A DNA stretch of 13,869 nucleotides, taken from contig JBFWLP010000087.1 in NCBI GenBank assembly GCA_050252075.1, forward strand, positions 1 to 13,869. Reading direction: 5' to 3'. The stretch is from JAAYGT01 sp050252075. GTDB taxonomy: Bacteria; Pseudomonadota; Gammaproteobacteria; Burkholderiales; Burkholderiaceae_B. This document shows, piece after piece, positions 1 to 6,826 of this stretch. Each line of letters starts with the position of its first letter. The stretch's first letter is position 1. Both the position numbers and the translations under genes were made by a program. The notes below the pieces were generated by a model. It saw only the letters and a list, made by a program, of their open reading frames with translations. It did no database searches and had not been told where the DNA came from.

Positions 1-1
1 T

Positions 2-2005
2 GCTGCACGGCTTGAAGATCTGAACGCCGCCGTCCACGAACAAGGCATTCGTCTTCAACCTTGCGCCTACCTGCACAATCATTCTCGCGACGGCCAGATC
101 GACCATCCGCTCTATGCACCCCACATCCAGCGCGCGCCCCTGTTCCTCAAAAACGACAAGGGTAAACTCAGCCGCTTTATCAGCAAGCATGTGCGCCGTG
201 GCGATCGTTTGAAGTCCCTCTATGCCATAGAGCACGGCCGCATCCAGCCATCGAAAAGCCTGATGGATTACGTCTGCGGCCTGATGCAAGGCAAGAGCGA
301 ATTCGTGCTGATTGATCAGCAGAAAGTTGTCTACGAAACCATTCTGCAGATTCAAGCCCGGTCAAGTCAGAACAAGCAGGTGATCATCGTTCAGGGTGGG
401 CCCGGCACAGGAAAGTCGGTCCTTGCCATCAACTTGCTGGCCGCCCTGATCGGTCGACAACGCAACGCGCGCTACGTGACCAAGAACCGTGCCCCCCGCG
501 AGGTGTTTCAAGCCAAGCTGACAGGCACTTTCACTAAAACCCGGCTCGGCAATCTTTTCTGTGGTTCGGGCTCTTTCACTGACGACGAAACGGACACTCA
601 CGACGTCCTGTTGGTGGACGAAGCTCACCGCCTGAACGAGAAGAGCGGCCTATTTCGCAATCAAGGTACGAACCAGGTTCTAGAAATCATCCGCTCCGCA
701 AAGTGTTCCGTGTTTTTCACAGACGACGATCAACGCGTCACGATCTTCGATATTGGTCACGCCGAAGAGCTCAGACGGCATGCCGGAGCCCTGGGCGCGA
801 CAATCACGGAACTGGAGCTGACGTCGCAATTTCGGTGCAACGGATCCGAGGGCTATCTTGCCTGGCTGGACAATACTCTGGGCATTCGGCCAACCGCCAA
901 TCCGATGCTGGATCCCGCTGAATACGACTTCCGGGTATTCGACAATCCCGCCGAAATGCACGAACTGATTGCGACAAAAAACCAGGCAAACAACCGATCT
1001 CGCGTGGTTGCCGGCTATTGCTGGCCTTGGCCCAGCAACAAAGACCCCGATGCATGGGACATACAACTTCCCCAGTTCGGCTATCAGAAGCGCTGGAATC
1101 TCAGCACAGACGGCAGTCTCTGGATTATCAAGCCCGGCTCCGTCCAGGAGGTGGGGTGCATTCACACTTGCCAGGGATTGGAACTGGACTATGTTGGCGT
1201 GATCATCGGAGACGACTTGACCTACCGCGATGGCCAGATCGTAACCGATGCAACCCAGCGAGCCTCGTCCGACCAGTCAGTGCGTGGACTCAAGAAGATG
1301 ATGCGGGAAGACCCCAGGCGCGCCCGGGAAACGGCAGACCTCATTATCAAGAATACCTACCGCACCTTGATGACCAGAGGCATGAAAGGCTGCTACGTAT
1401 ATTGCACCGATAAGGCGCTGGCCGACCACCTGCGCAGCAGGCTCGGCTCGATCAAAGAATCGACATCAACAACAGCGATCCATGACGACAACACCGGCGT
1501 CGTCCCCTTGAGACTAGTCACGGAACCCGAACGTCAGAACGGCAAGACCGCACTCCCTCTCATTGACATCAAGATGGCGGCGGGCTCATTTTCGGATCTC
1601 CAGACGCTTGACGACACCGCCATTCATTGGGTTGAACCGCCAGATTGGATCACTCCCCAGCCCGGCCTCTTCGTCGCTCAAGTCATTGGTGAGTCCATGA
1701 GCCGACGTATCCCGAATGGGTCATGGTGCCTGTTCCGGGCGAATCCGGGCGGAACGCGTCAAGGGAAAGTCGTCATTGCCCGGCACCGCAGCATTGACGA
1801 CCCTGAAACCGGCGGAAAATATACCGTCAAGGTCTATTCCAGCGAGAAGACGTTCAACCCCGACGGCAGCTGGCAGCACGAGCGGATCGTACTACATCCG
1901 GACTCATTGCAACCCGGCTATGAACCCATCATTATCAGCCGGGACACTGCAGACGATGATTTCATGATCGTGGCGGAATTGCTGACCATTCTCGCAAACG
2001 CATGA
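2..2005 (+). CDS. DUF2075 / Schlafen-group-3 helicase fused to LexA-like S24 peptidase (5' partial)
   Basis: The frame is open from base 2, so the gene starts outside the window; the first internal ATG (191) is inside a conserved region and is not the start. 667 residues are visible. ATPase motifs: Walker A GGPGTGKS at visible residues 132-139, Walker B LLVDEAH near 203-209, QFRC at 276-279 (probable motif III/arginine region), HTCQGLE at 388-394 (motif V-like) and RTLMTRG at 454-460 (motif VI-like). This order fits the DUF2075 (COG3410, now called Schlafen group 3 DNA/RNA helicase) family. From about residue 505 a second domain resembles LexA/UmuD/CI S24 peptidases: Ala527-Gly528 as candidate cleavage site, Ser565 in GESM as nucleophile and Lys610 in YTVKV as general base. 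It has no helix-turn-helix, so it is not a repressor. DUF2075 proteins are often found near defence genes; the role in defence or repair and the RecA-triggered cleavage are inference. The missing N-terminus could hold a nuclease-like domain. Confidence 0.9.
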   Translation, partial: AARLEDLNAAVHEQGIRLQPCAYLHNHSRDGQIDHPLYAPHIQRAPLFLKNDKGKLSRFISKHVRRGDRLKSLYAIEHGRIQPSKSLMDYVCGLMQGKSEFVLIDQQKVVYETILQIQARSSQNKQVIIVQGGPGTGKSVLAINLLAALIGRQRNARYVTKNRAPREVFQAKLTGTFTKTRLGNLFCGSGSFTDDETDTHDVLLVDEAHRLNEKSGLFRNQGTNQVLEIIRSAKCSVFFTDDDQRVTIFDIGHAEELRRHAGALGATITELELTSQFRCNGSEGYLAWLDNTLGIRPTANPMLDPAEYDFRVFDNPAEMHELIATKNQANNRSRVVAGYCWPWPSNKDPDAWDIQLPQFGYQKRWNLSTDGSLWIIKPGSVQEVGCIHTCQGLELDYVGVIIGDDLTYRDGQIVTDATQRASSDQSVRGLKKMMREDPRRARETADLIIKNTYRTLMTRGMKGCYVYCTDKALADHLRSRLGSIKESTSTTAIHDDNTGVVPLRLVTEPERQNGKTALPLIDIKMAAGSFSDLQTLDDTAIHWVEPPDWITPQPGLFVAQVIGESMSRRIPNGSWCLFRANPGGTRQGKVVIARHRSIDDPETGGKYTVKVYSSEKTFNPDGSWQHERIVLHPDSLQPGYEPIIISRDTADDDFMIVAELLTILANA

Positions 2006-2081
2006 TGAGCAGCCATTTCCATTTTCCGGCATAGACGCTAGGCTTCGGGCAACAGTTCCCGGGGCCATACTCAGCCGGCTT

Positions 2082-2116
2082 CATGACCAACTATTGTCAT
2101 GCATCGACGTTTTTTT
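2082..2116 (+). terminator. Weak hairpin plus T-run after the helicase-S24 gene
   Basis: CATGAC (2082-2087) pairs with GTCATG (2096-2101) across an 8-base loop; CAA and TTG inside the loop can extend the stem past a one-base bulge. Seven Ts follow at 2110-2116, but 8 bases separate them from the stem and the stem is AT-rich, so this is a poor intrinsic terminator. It lies in the 146-base convergent gap where a terminator would be expected. No other feature is visible in this gap. Confidence 0.3.
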
Positions 2117-2151
2117 GAACGGATGGCCGTATATCTGTTTCTTCAGAGTCG

Positions 2152-3045
2152 TCATTTTGACAACAGCTCCAGCACCGCGCCGGCAAACACTTCCGGCACT
2201 TCCTGAGGCATGTTGTGACCCACGCCGGGCACAAGACGATGCGAGCGCGGGCCGGTGAAACGATCTGCATGGGGAACGTCAGCAGATGGCTTGCGCACGC
2301 CGTCATCTTCGCCATCGAAAGTAATGGCTGGAACAGTGATGAGCGGTTGTCCGGCCAGACGCGCCTGGATAGAGGCATAAGCCGGATCACCCGGCACAAG
2401 GCCGAAACGGTGACGATAGGAATGAATGACCACGTCTACGAAATCGGGATGATCGAATGATGCCGCGCTTCTCGCAAACGTATCCTCGCTGAAATTCCAG
2501 GTGGGAGACCAAAGCCGCCACAACAGCCTGGCCAGAGCACGTCGATCCTTTTGAAGACCGGCACGACCTCGTTCGCTGTGAAAATAATATTGATACCAGA
2601 GCCTGTGCTCATTTTCGGGAAAATCCGGCACCAGGGCTTGGGCAATATTTTGAATGTTATAGCTATTGAAAGACACCAGCCCTGCGCATCGCTCAGGCCA
2701 GAGAGCGGCCACAACACACGCGGCGCGGCCTCCCCAATCGTAGCCGGCAAGGATTGCCCTGGGAACTTTGAGCGCATCCATCAAGGCCAGAAGATCAGCG
2801 CCCAGGGCGGCTTGCTCGCCAGAACGTGGAGTCGCCTGGCTTAGGAAACGCGTCTGGCCATACCCTCGCAAATAAGGCACGTACACTCGGCATCCCGCTT
2901 GCTCAAGTATGGGAGCAACATCAGCGTAAGCATGAATGTCGTAGGGGAAGCCATGCATGAGGAACACTGGCGAACCCTGGGCAGGCCCGTACTCGGCGTA
3001 GGCTATTTCAAGGACGCCCGCGTGTATTGTCTTTACAAGATGCAT
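2152..3045 (-). CDS. Alpha/beta hydrolase, epoxide hydrolase-like
   Basis: A 297-residue protein of the alpha/beta hydrolase fold. Numbered from the ATG at 3045: oxyanion-hole motif HGFP at 31-34, RGYGQT at 60-65, nucleophile elbow GYDWGG with Asp103, probable acid Asp248 in GEDDG, and His277 in GVGHNMP. An Asp rather than Ser nucleophile places it with epoxide hydrolases and haloalkane dehalogenases. The HGFP motif and the aromatic-rich cap (about 129-200, including YQYYF) favour epoxide hydrolase, but the substrate is unknown. It is probably cytoplasmic, as no signal peptide is seen. The ATG at 3045 is preferred because GGAG lies about 9 bases upstream and the N-terminus then matches the family; an in-frame TTG at 3093 would add 16 residues and sit 6 bases after the toxin stop. 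The gene follows the PIN toxin on the same strand with no terminator between, so the two may be co-transcribed. Confidence 0.88.
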   Translation of the reverse strand: MHLVKTIHAGVLEIAYAEYGPAQGSPVFLMHGFPYDIHAYADVAPILEQAGCRVYVPYLRGYGQTRFLSQATPRSGEQAALGADLLALMDALKVPRAILAGYDWGGRAACVVAALWPERCAGLVSFNSYNIQNIAQALVPDFPENEHRLWYQYYFHSERGRAGLQKDRRALARLLWRLWSPTWNFSEDTFARSAASFDHPDFVDVVIHSYRHRFGLVPGDPAYASIQARLAGQPLITVPAITFDGEDDGVRKPSADVPHADRFTGPRSHRLVPGVGHNMPQEVPEVFAGAVLELLSK

Positions 3046-3099
3046 ACCGTTTGACTCCGCCACGCGGGCATTAGTATCCAGCCAGGGCTGCAACTCACC

Positions 3100-3522
3100 C
3101 TAATGATCTTCCCAAGGATTGATGACTTTCACGCCGGCTGCCAAGAAAGGACTGGCATCCCTTGTCGCCACGCTGAAGCCGTTATCCAATGCAATGGCCG
3201 CGATGACGGCATCAGCCGCCTCGATGCCGCTGCCGGCCTTACGGGCGGCTGCCAGCACATCGGCATAAGCGCGTGTGCAAGCCGTATCAAACGGCAACAC
3301 CCGGCCCACAAATACCGGCAACACCTGATGTTCGATGCTGTCATTAAGCAGTGTCCGGCGCTTACCTGCAGGCATCAGGGCAACACCGGCCCGCAGTTCG
3401 GCCACTGTCATGGATGCCAGATAAAGCGTTTCCAGCGGCTGGCGATTCAACCAGTCAATGACCGTTTCATCGGGTACGGCTCGAAACTGTTCCGATATAA
3501 CGTTGGTATCCAGCAGAATCAT
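3100..3522 (-). CDS. PIN-domain toxin, VapC/FitB family
   Basis: A 140-residue single PIN domain, the usual toxin size. The acidic residues that bind metal in PIN ribonucleases are all present: Asp5 in LLDTN, Glu42 in VAEL, Asp104 in EAADA and Asp122 in TRDAS. The family cleaves RNA, usually tRNA or rRNA, with Mg2+ or Mn2+; the target here cannot be read from the sequence. The closest type looks like FitB (PIN partner of a FitA ribbon-helix-helix protein). The ATG overlaps the antitoxin stop in an ATGA, so translation is probably coupled, the standard arrangement for this kind of toxin-antitoxin pair. Nothing suggests inactivation. Confidence 0.93.
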   Translation of the reverse strand: MILLDTNVISEQFRAVPDETVIDWLNRQPLETLYLASMTVAELRAGVALMPAGKRRTLLNDSIEHQVLPVFVGRVLPFDTACTRAYADVLAAARKAGSGIEAADAVIAAIALDNGFSVATRDASPFLAAGVKVINPWEDH

Positions 3523-3767
3523 TCAAAACTCGCTGCACGGGCCGGTGAATGGTCACGGTCAAAAACCGCCATTTCTTCGTCGGTCAATTTCATCTTACGC
3601 CCGATGTCTGCCAGCAGGTCGCCCAGCTTTACCCGACCTTCCGGTTTCACGGCGGTAGTCAATATTTCGCACATCTCGGCTTGCAATGTGCGGCCGTTCT
3701 GCGCCGCCCTAACCCGAATGGCTCGATGCACCTCTTCCGGCACATTCCTGATCGTTACTGCTCTCAT
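3519..3767 (-). CDS. Ribbon-helix-helix antitoxin, FitA/VapB type
   Basis: An 82-residue protein. Residues 2-10 (RAVTIRNVP) form the predicted DNA-binding beta strand, followed by EEVHRAIRVRAAQNGRT and LQAEMCEIL helices typical of Arc/FitA-like ribbon-helix-helix antitoxins. The C-terminal half (about 43-82, charged) would wrap and inhibit the PIN toxin. The ATG at 3767 is chosen because AGGTG lies 5 bases upstream and the protein then begins right at the DNA-binding strand; an upstream in-frame start at 3800 would fall inside the promoter/operator. It overlaps the toxin gene by 4 bp. Proteins of this type repress their own operon, consistent with the inverted repeat at 3782-3800. Confidence 0.93.
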   Translation of the reverse strand: MRAVTIRNVPEEVHRAIRVRAAQNGRTLQAEMCEILTTAVKPEGRVKLGDLLADIGRKMKLTDEEMAVFDRDHSPARAASFE

Positions 3768-3781
3768 GTCTGCACCTAATT

Positions 3782-3800
3782 TTGATTGCTGTGAAATCAA
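3782..3800. promoter_or_regulatory. Inverted-repeat operator candidate for the antitoxin
   Basis: TTGATT (3782-3787) and AATCAA (3795-3800) are perfect inverted half-sites with a 7-base spacer. The repeat touches the -10 box and covers the predicted transcription start, where a ribbon-helix-helix dimer-of-dimers bound with its toxin would block initiation. The position is seen directly; binding by this antitoxin is inferred from how FitAB/VapBC systems work. Confidence 0.55.
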
Positions 3801-3828
3801 TTATACAAACTGCATTCAGGCATATCAA
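3800..3828 (-). promoter_or_regulatory. Promoter of the toxin-antitoxin operon
   Basis: Read on the minus strand, TTGATA (3828-3823) and TATAAT (3805-3800) are separated by exactly 17 bases: 5/6 and 6/6 matches to sigma-70 consensus. The start point would be near 3793, about 25 bases before the antitoxin ATG at 3767. This is the strongest promoter visible in the window. Confidence 0.8.
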
Positions 3829-3866
3829 GAACATCCTTCTGCTGCCACACCTTGCCAGAATAAATC

Positions 3867-3892
3867 AAAAAAAGCCCGCAATTACGCGGGCT
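3867..3892 (-). terminator. Intrinsic terminator of guaA
   Basis: On the minus strand a 7-bp stem AGCCCGC/GCGGGCT (arms 3892-3886 and 3879-3873) with a 6-base loop is followed by a run of seven Ts (3873-3867, the first also closing the stem). It lies 48 bases beyond the guaA stop, in the right orientation, and upstream of the toxin-antitoxin promoter, so it insulates that operon from guaA transcription. Confidence 0.88.
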
Positions 3893-3939
3893 TAGCGGCT
3901 TTTTATGCCATCAGGTGCCTGACTATGCCAGACTCGGGA

Positions 3940-5526
3940 TCACTCCCACTCGATCGTTGCCGGAGGCTTGCTTGACACGTCGTAAGTAACGCGATTGATG
4001 CCGCGCACTTCGTTGATGATGCGGCTAGACACCTTCTTGAGCAACGAATAAGGCAGCTCGGCCCAGTCGGCGGTCATGAAATCGGAAGTCTGGACGGCGC
4101 GCAGGGCCACCACATAATCGTAGGTGCGCCCATCGCCCATGACGCCCACAGACTTCACCGGCAAAAATACCGCGAAGGCCTGCGAGGTCAGGTCGTACCA
4201 GGATTTCCCGCTGACAGGGTCTTCGGTTTTACGAAGTTCCTCAATGAAAATGGCATCGGCACGGCGCAGCAGGTCGGCGTACTCTTTTTTCACTTCACCC
4301 AGAATGCGCACACCCAGACCCGGCCCCGGGAAGGGATGGCGATACACCATGGCGGGCGGCAACCCCAGCGCCACACCGAGCTTGCGTACTTCGTCTTTGA
4401 ACAATTCCCGCAGGGGTTCAAGCAGTTGAAGGTTCAGGGTATCGGGCAAACCGCCGACATTGTGATGCGACTTGATGGCAACGGCTTTGCCTGTTTTGGC
4501 ACCGGCCGACTCGATGACATCGGGGTAAATCGTACCCTGGGCCAGCCAGCGGGCATTGGCGAGCTTGCCCGCCTGGGCCTGAAACACCTCGACGAACTCC
4601 CGGCCGATGATCTTGCGTTTGGCTTCGGGGTCGGAAACGCCGGCCAGCTTGCCCATGAACTGTTCGGTGGCATCCACGTGAATGACGCGTATGCCGAAAT
4701 GGTCGGCAAAGGTTTCCATAACCTGCCGGGCTTCGTTCAGGCGCAGCAGGCCGTGATCCACAAACACGCAGGTGAGCTGATCGCCGATGGCTTTGTGAAT
4801 GAGCGCGGCGGCGACCGAAGAATCAACCCCCCCTGACAAGCCCAGAATGACCTCATCGGAACCCACTTGCCCGCGAATGGCCTGAACGGCCTCTTCCACG
4901 TAGTCGGGCATATTCCAGTCGCCCGAGCAGCCACAGATTTCGTGCACAAAGCGGGACAAAATGGCCTGGCCTTGTGTGGTGTGGGTAACCTCGGGGTGAA
5001 ACTGAACGGCATAGAAGTGTCGCTGCTCGTCGGCCATGCCCGCGATGGGGCACGACGGCGTGGACGCCATCAGTTTGAAACCCGGAGGCAAGGCGGTGAC
5101 TTTATCGCCGTGGCTCATCCATACTTTCAGCATGCCATGGCCTTCGGGGGTGGAAAAATCTTCAATGCCGTCGAGAAGGCGGGTGTGGCCGTGTGCACGC
5201 ACCTCGGCATAGCCGAACTCGCGGTGATCCGACCACTCCACCTTGCCCCCCAGCTGGGCGGCCATGGATTGCATGCCGTAGCAGATTCCCAGCACCGGTA
5301 TGCCAAGGTCGAAAACACAGGCCGGCACCTTTGTGGATTCTTCGGCATAGGCCGAGGCGTGGCTTCCGGACAGAATGATGCCTTTCACCCCGGGCTGGGC
5401 CCGTATGAAATCATCGGTGACATCGCCGGGGTGAATTTCGCAGTAAACGCCCGCCTCGCGCACGCGGCGCGCAATAAGCTGGGTAACCTGGGAGCCGTAA
5501 TCAAGAATGAGGATACGCTGGTGCAT
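3940..5526 (-). CDS. guaA: GMP synthase (glutamine-hydrolysing)
   Basis: A 528-residue, full-length two-domain enzyme that converts XMP to GMP with ATP and glutamine, the last step of guanylate synthesis, in the cytoplasm. The N-terminal class I amidotransferase carries catalytic Cys82 in GICYGM and the His177/Glu179 pair in FHPEV. The ATP-pyrophosphatase domain has the P-loop SGGVDSS at 231-237, and the C-terminal dimerisation domain ends in the characteristic TIEWE. The ATG at 5526 gives the usual N-terminus (RILILDYGSQ). Upstream bases are A/T-rich and show no clear Shine-Dalgarno. Its usual partner guaB lies about 2 kb upstream on the same strand, separated by two genes on the other strand, so guaA must have its own promoter in 5527-5647; none stands out. 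Confidence 0.98.
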   Translation of the reverse strand: MHQRILILDYGSQVTQLIARRVREAGVYCEIHPGDVTDDFIRAQPGVKGIILSGSHASAYAEESTKVPACVFDLGIPVLGICYGMQSMAAQLGGKVEWSDHREFGYAEVRAHGHTRLLDGIEDFSTPEGHGMLKVWMSHGDKVTALPPGFKLMASTPSCPIAGMADEQRHFYAVQFHPEVTHTTQGQAILSRFVHEICGCSGDWNMPDYVEEAVQAIRGQVGSDEVILGLSGGVDSSVAAALIHKAIGDQLTCVFVDHGLLRLNEARQVMETFADHFGIRVIHVDATEQFMGKLAGVSDPEAKRKIIGREFVEVFQAQAGKLANARWLAQGTIYPDVIESAGAKTGKAVAIKSHHNVGGLPDTLNLQLLEPLRELFKDEVRKLGVALGLPPAMVYRHPFPGPGLGVRILGEVKKEYADLLRRADAIFIEELRKTEDPVSGKSWYDLTSQAFAVFLPVKSVGVMGDGRTYDYVVALRAVQTSDFMTADWAELPYSLLKKVSSRIINEVRGINRVTYDVSSKPPATIEWE

Positions 5527-5647
5527 GGCAAGAAATTAAAAAGAAAGCAAGGCATTAATGTAACGTATCGTCGTCGATTACGCTGGCGAATCCACGGTAG
5601 AAAGAGTTACAGTTTCATGCTGGAAGCCTGCATAATTCAGAACACTC

Positions 5648-6826
5648 ATGAATCCTTCGAATACCGCACTCAAGCTGGCCCTTGCCGGGCTGGTTGCTTT
5701 AGCCATTGCCCAGGGCGTCGGGCGCTTTGCGTTCACCCCGCTGCTTCCCATCATGCAGGCCGATGCCGGGCTGGGCCTGGCCCAGGGCGGCTGGCTGGCC
5801 AGCGTCAACTACCTTGGTTACATGCTGGGTGCGCTGGCTGCGTCCTTCATTCGTTGGAAAACCCTTACCTTGCTGCGCGTGGGCCTGGCATTCGTGATCA
5901 TTACGACGGCACTCATGGGGCTCACACACTTTTTCCCTGTGTGGCTGGTATGGCGCTTTATAGCCGGCTTCACCAGCGCCTTTGTACTGGTGGGAACCAC
6001 TGCCCTGTGCCTGGGCAAACTGGCCCGGCAAGGCAAAAGCAATCTGGCCGGTGTGGTATTTGCCGGAGTGGGGGTGGGAATGACGCTGGCAGGGTTACTG
6101 TGTCTGGGCCTTGGCCTGGCCGGCGTGCCGTCGCAGGCCATCTGGCTGGTGCTGGCGGTGGTCTCGTTGCTGGCCCTTCCGCTAACGGCGGCGCTTGGCA
6201 AAGACAACCCGCCGTCTCCGGCACCAGCCACGCAAGCAGGGCCTGGTACCTCGGGCCCACCACAGCGCGGGCCCACCCGGGTACTGATTGCCTGCTATGC
6301 CCTGTTCGGTATCGGCTATATTCTGCCGGCCACGTTCTTGCCGGCCCAGGCTCGCCAGCTCATTGACAACCCGGCCTTGTTCGGACTGGCATGGCCGGTT
6401 TTCGGCATTACCGCCGCCGTCTCGACCCTTCTGGTCGGGCCGCTCACCCGGAAATACTCCAGGCGCCACATCTGGTCGGTATCGCAGCTGATCATGGCCG
6501 TGGGAGTGGCATTGCCGGCGCTGTATCATTCCCTGTTATCCATTATTATCGCGTCGATCTGCGTGGGCGGTACGTTTATGGTCATTAGCATGGCGGGCAT
6601 GCAGGAAGCCCAGGCCGTCGATCCCGCCAACCCGCAACGGCTTATCGGCCAGCTTACCACCGCGTTCGGGTTGGGCCAGCTGGTTGCACCGGTACTGTTC
6701 AGCCTGGGCAACAGCCTGCTGGGTATCGGCCTGAACCACGCCCTGCTTGCCGCCACGGCGGCGCTGCTGATCAGTTCGCTCTGGCTTGTTCTTACCCGTT
6801 CCTCATCTGCGGAATCTGCTTCATGA
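5648..6826 (+). CDS. MFS transporter, YbfB/YjiJ family
   Basis: A 392-residue inner-membrane protein with about twelve hydrophobic segments (roughly 11-34, 47-67, 73-91, 96-122, 134-156, 163-183, 211-232, 243-264, 275-293, 296-316, 335-357, 362-383). A hydrophilic Pro/Gly-rich central loop (about 184-210) divides the two six-helix halves. The motif GVGRFAFTPLLPIMQ near 23-37 is typical of the YbfB/YjiJ group of the major facilitator superfamily. The substrate is unknown. The start has no visible Shine-Dalgarno. Its stop overlaps the start of the following hydrolase gene (ATGA), so the two form an operon, divergent from guaA. Confidence 0.92.
   Translation: MNPSNTALKLALAGLVALAIAQGVGRFAFTPLLPIMQADAGLGLAQGGWLASVNYLGYMLGALAASFIRWKTLTLLRVGLAFVIITTALMGLTHFFPVWLVWRFIAGFTSAFVLVGTTALCLGKLARQGKSNLAGVVFAGVGVGMTLAGLLCLGLGLAGVPSQAIWLVLAVVSLLALPLTAALGKDNPPSPAPATQAGPGTSGPPQRGPTRVLIACYALFGIGYILPATFLPAQARQLIDNPALFGLAWPVFGITAAVSTLLVGPLTRKYSRRHIWSVSQLIMAVGVALPALYHSLLSIIIASICVGGTFMVISMAGMQEAQAVDPANPQRLIGQLTTAFGLGQLVAPVLFSLGNSLLGIGLNHALLAATAALLISSLWLVLTRSSSAESAS

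Noticed and set aside
1649..1658. TCACTCCC-like match to the guaA 3' end as an attachment repeat
   Set aside because: Only eight bases match and they sit inside the S24 coding region; a match of this length is expected by chance on two strands of 14 kb.
5610..5640. Possible promoter for the MFS gene, CATAAT at 5631-5636 with GTTACA upstream
   Set aside because: The spacing is 19 bases, the -35 is weak, and the predicted start point would leave only about 5 bases before the ATG. Not strong enough to list.
4867..6366. A 499-codon open frame on the plus strand
   Set aside because: It runs antisense to guaA and then out of frame through the MFS gene, both of which are certain; the product is low-complexity with no family resemblance.
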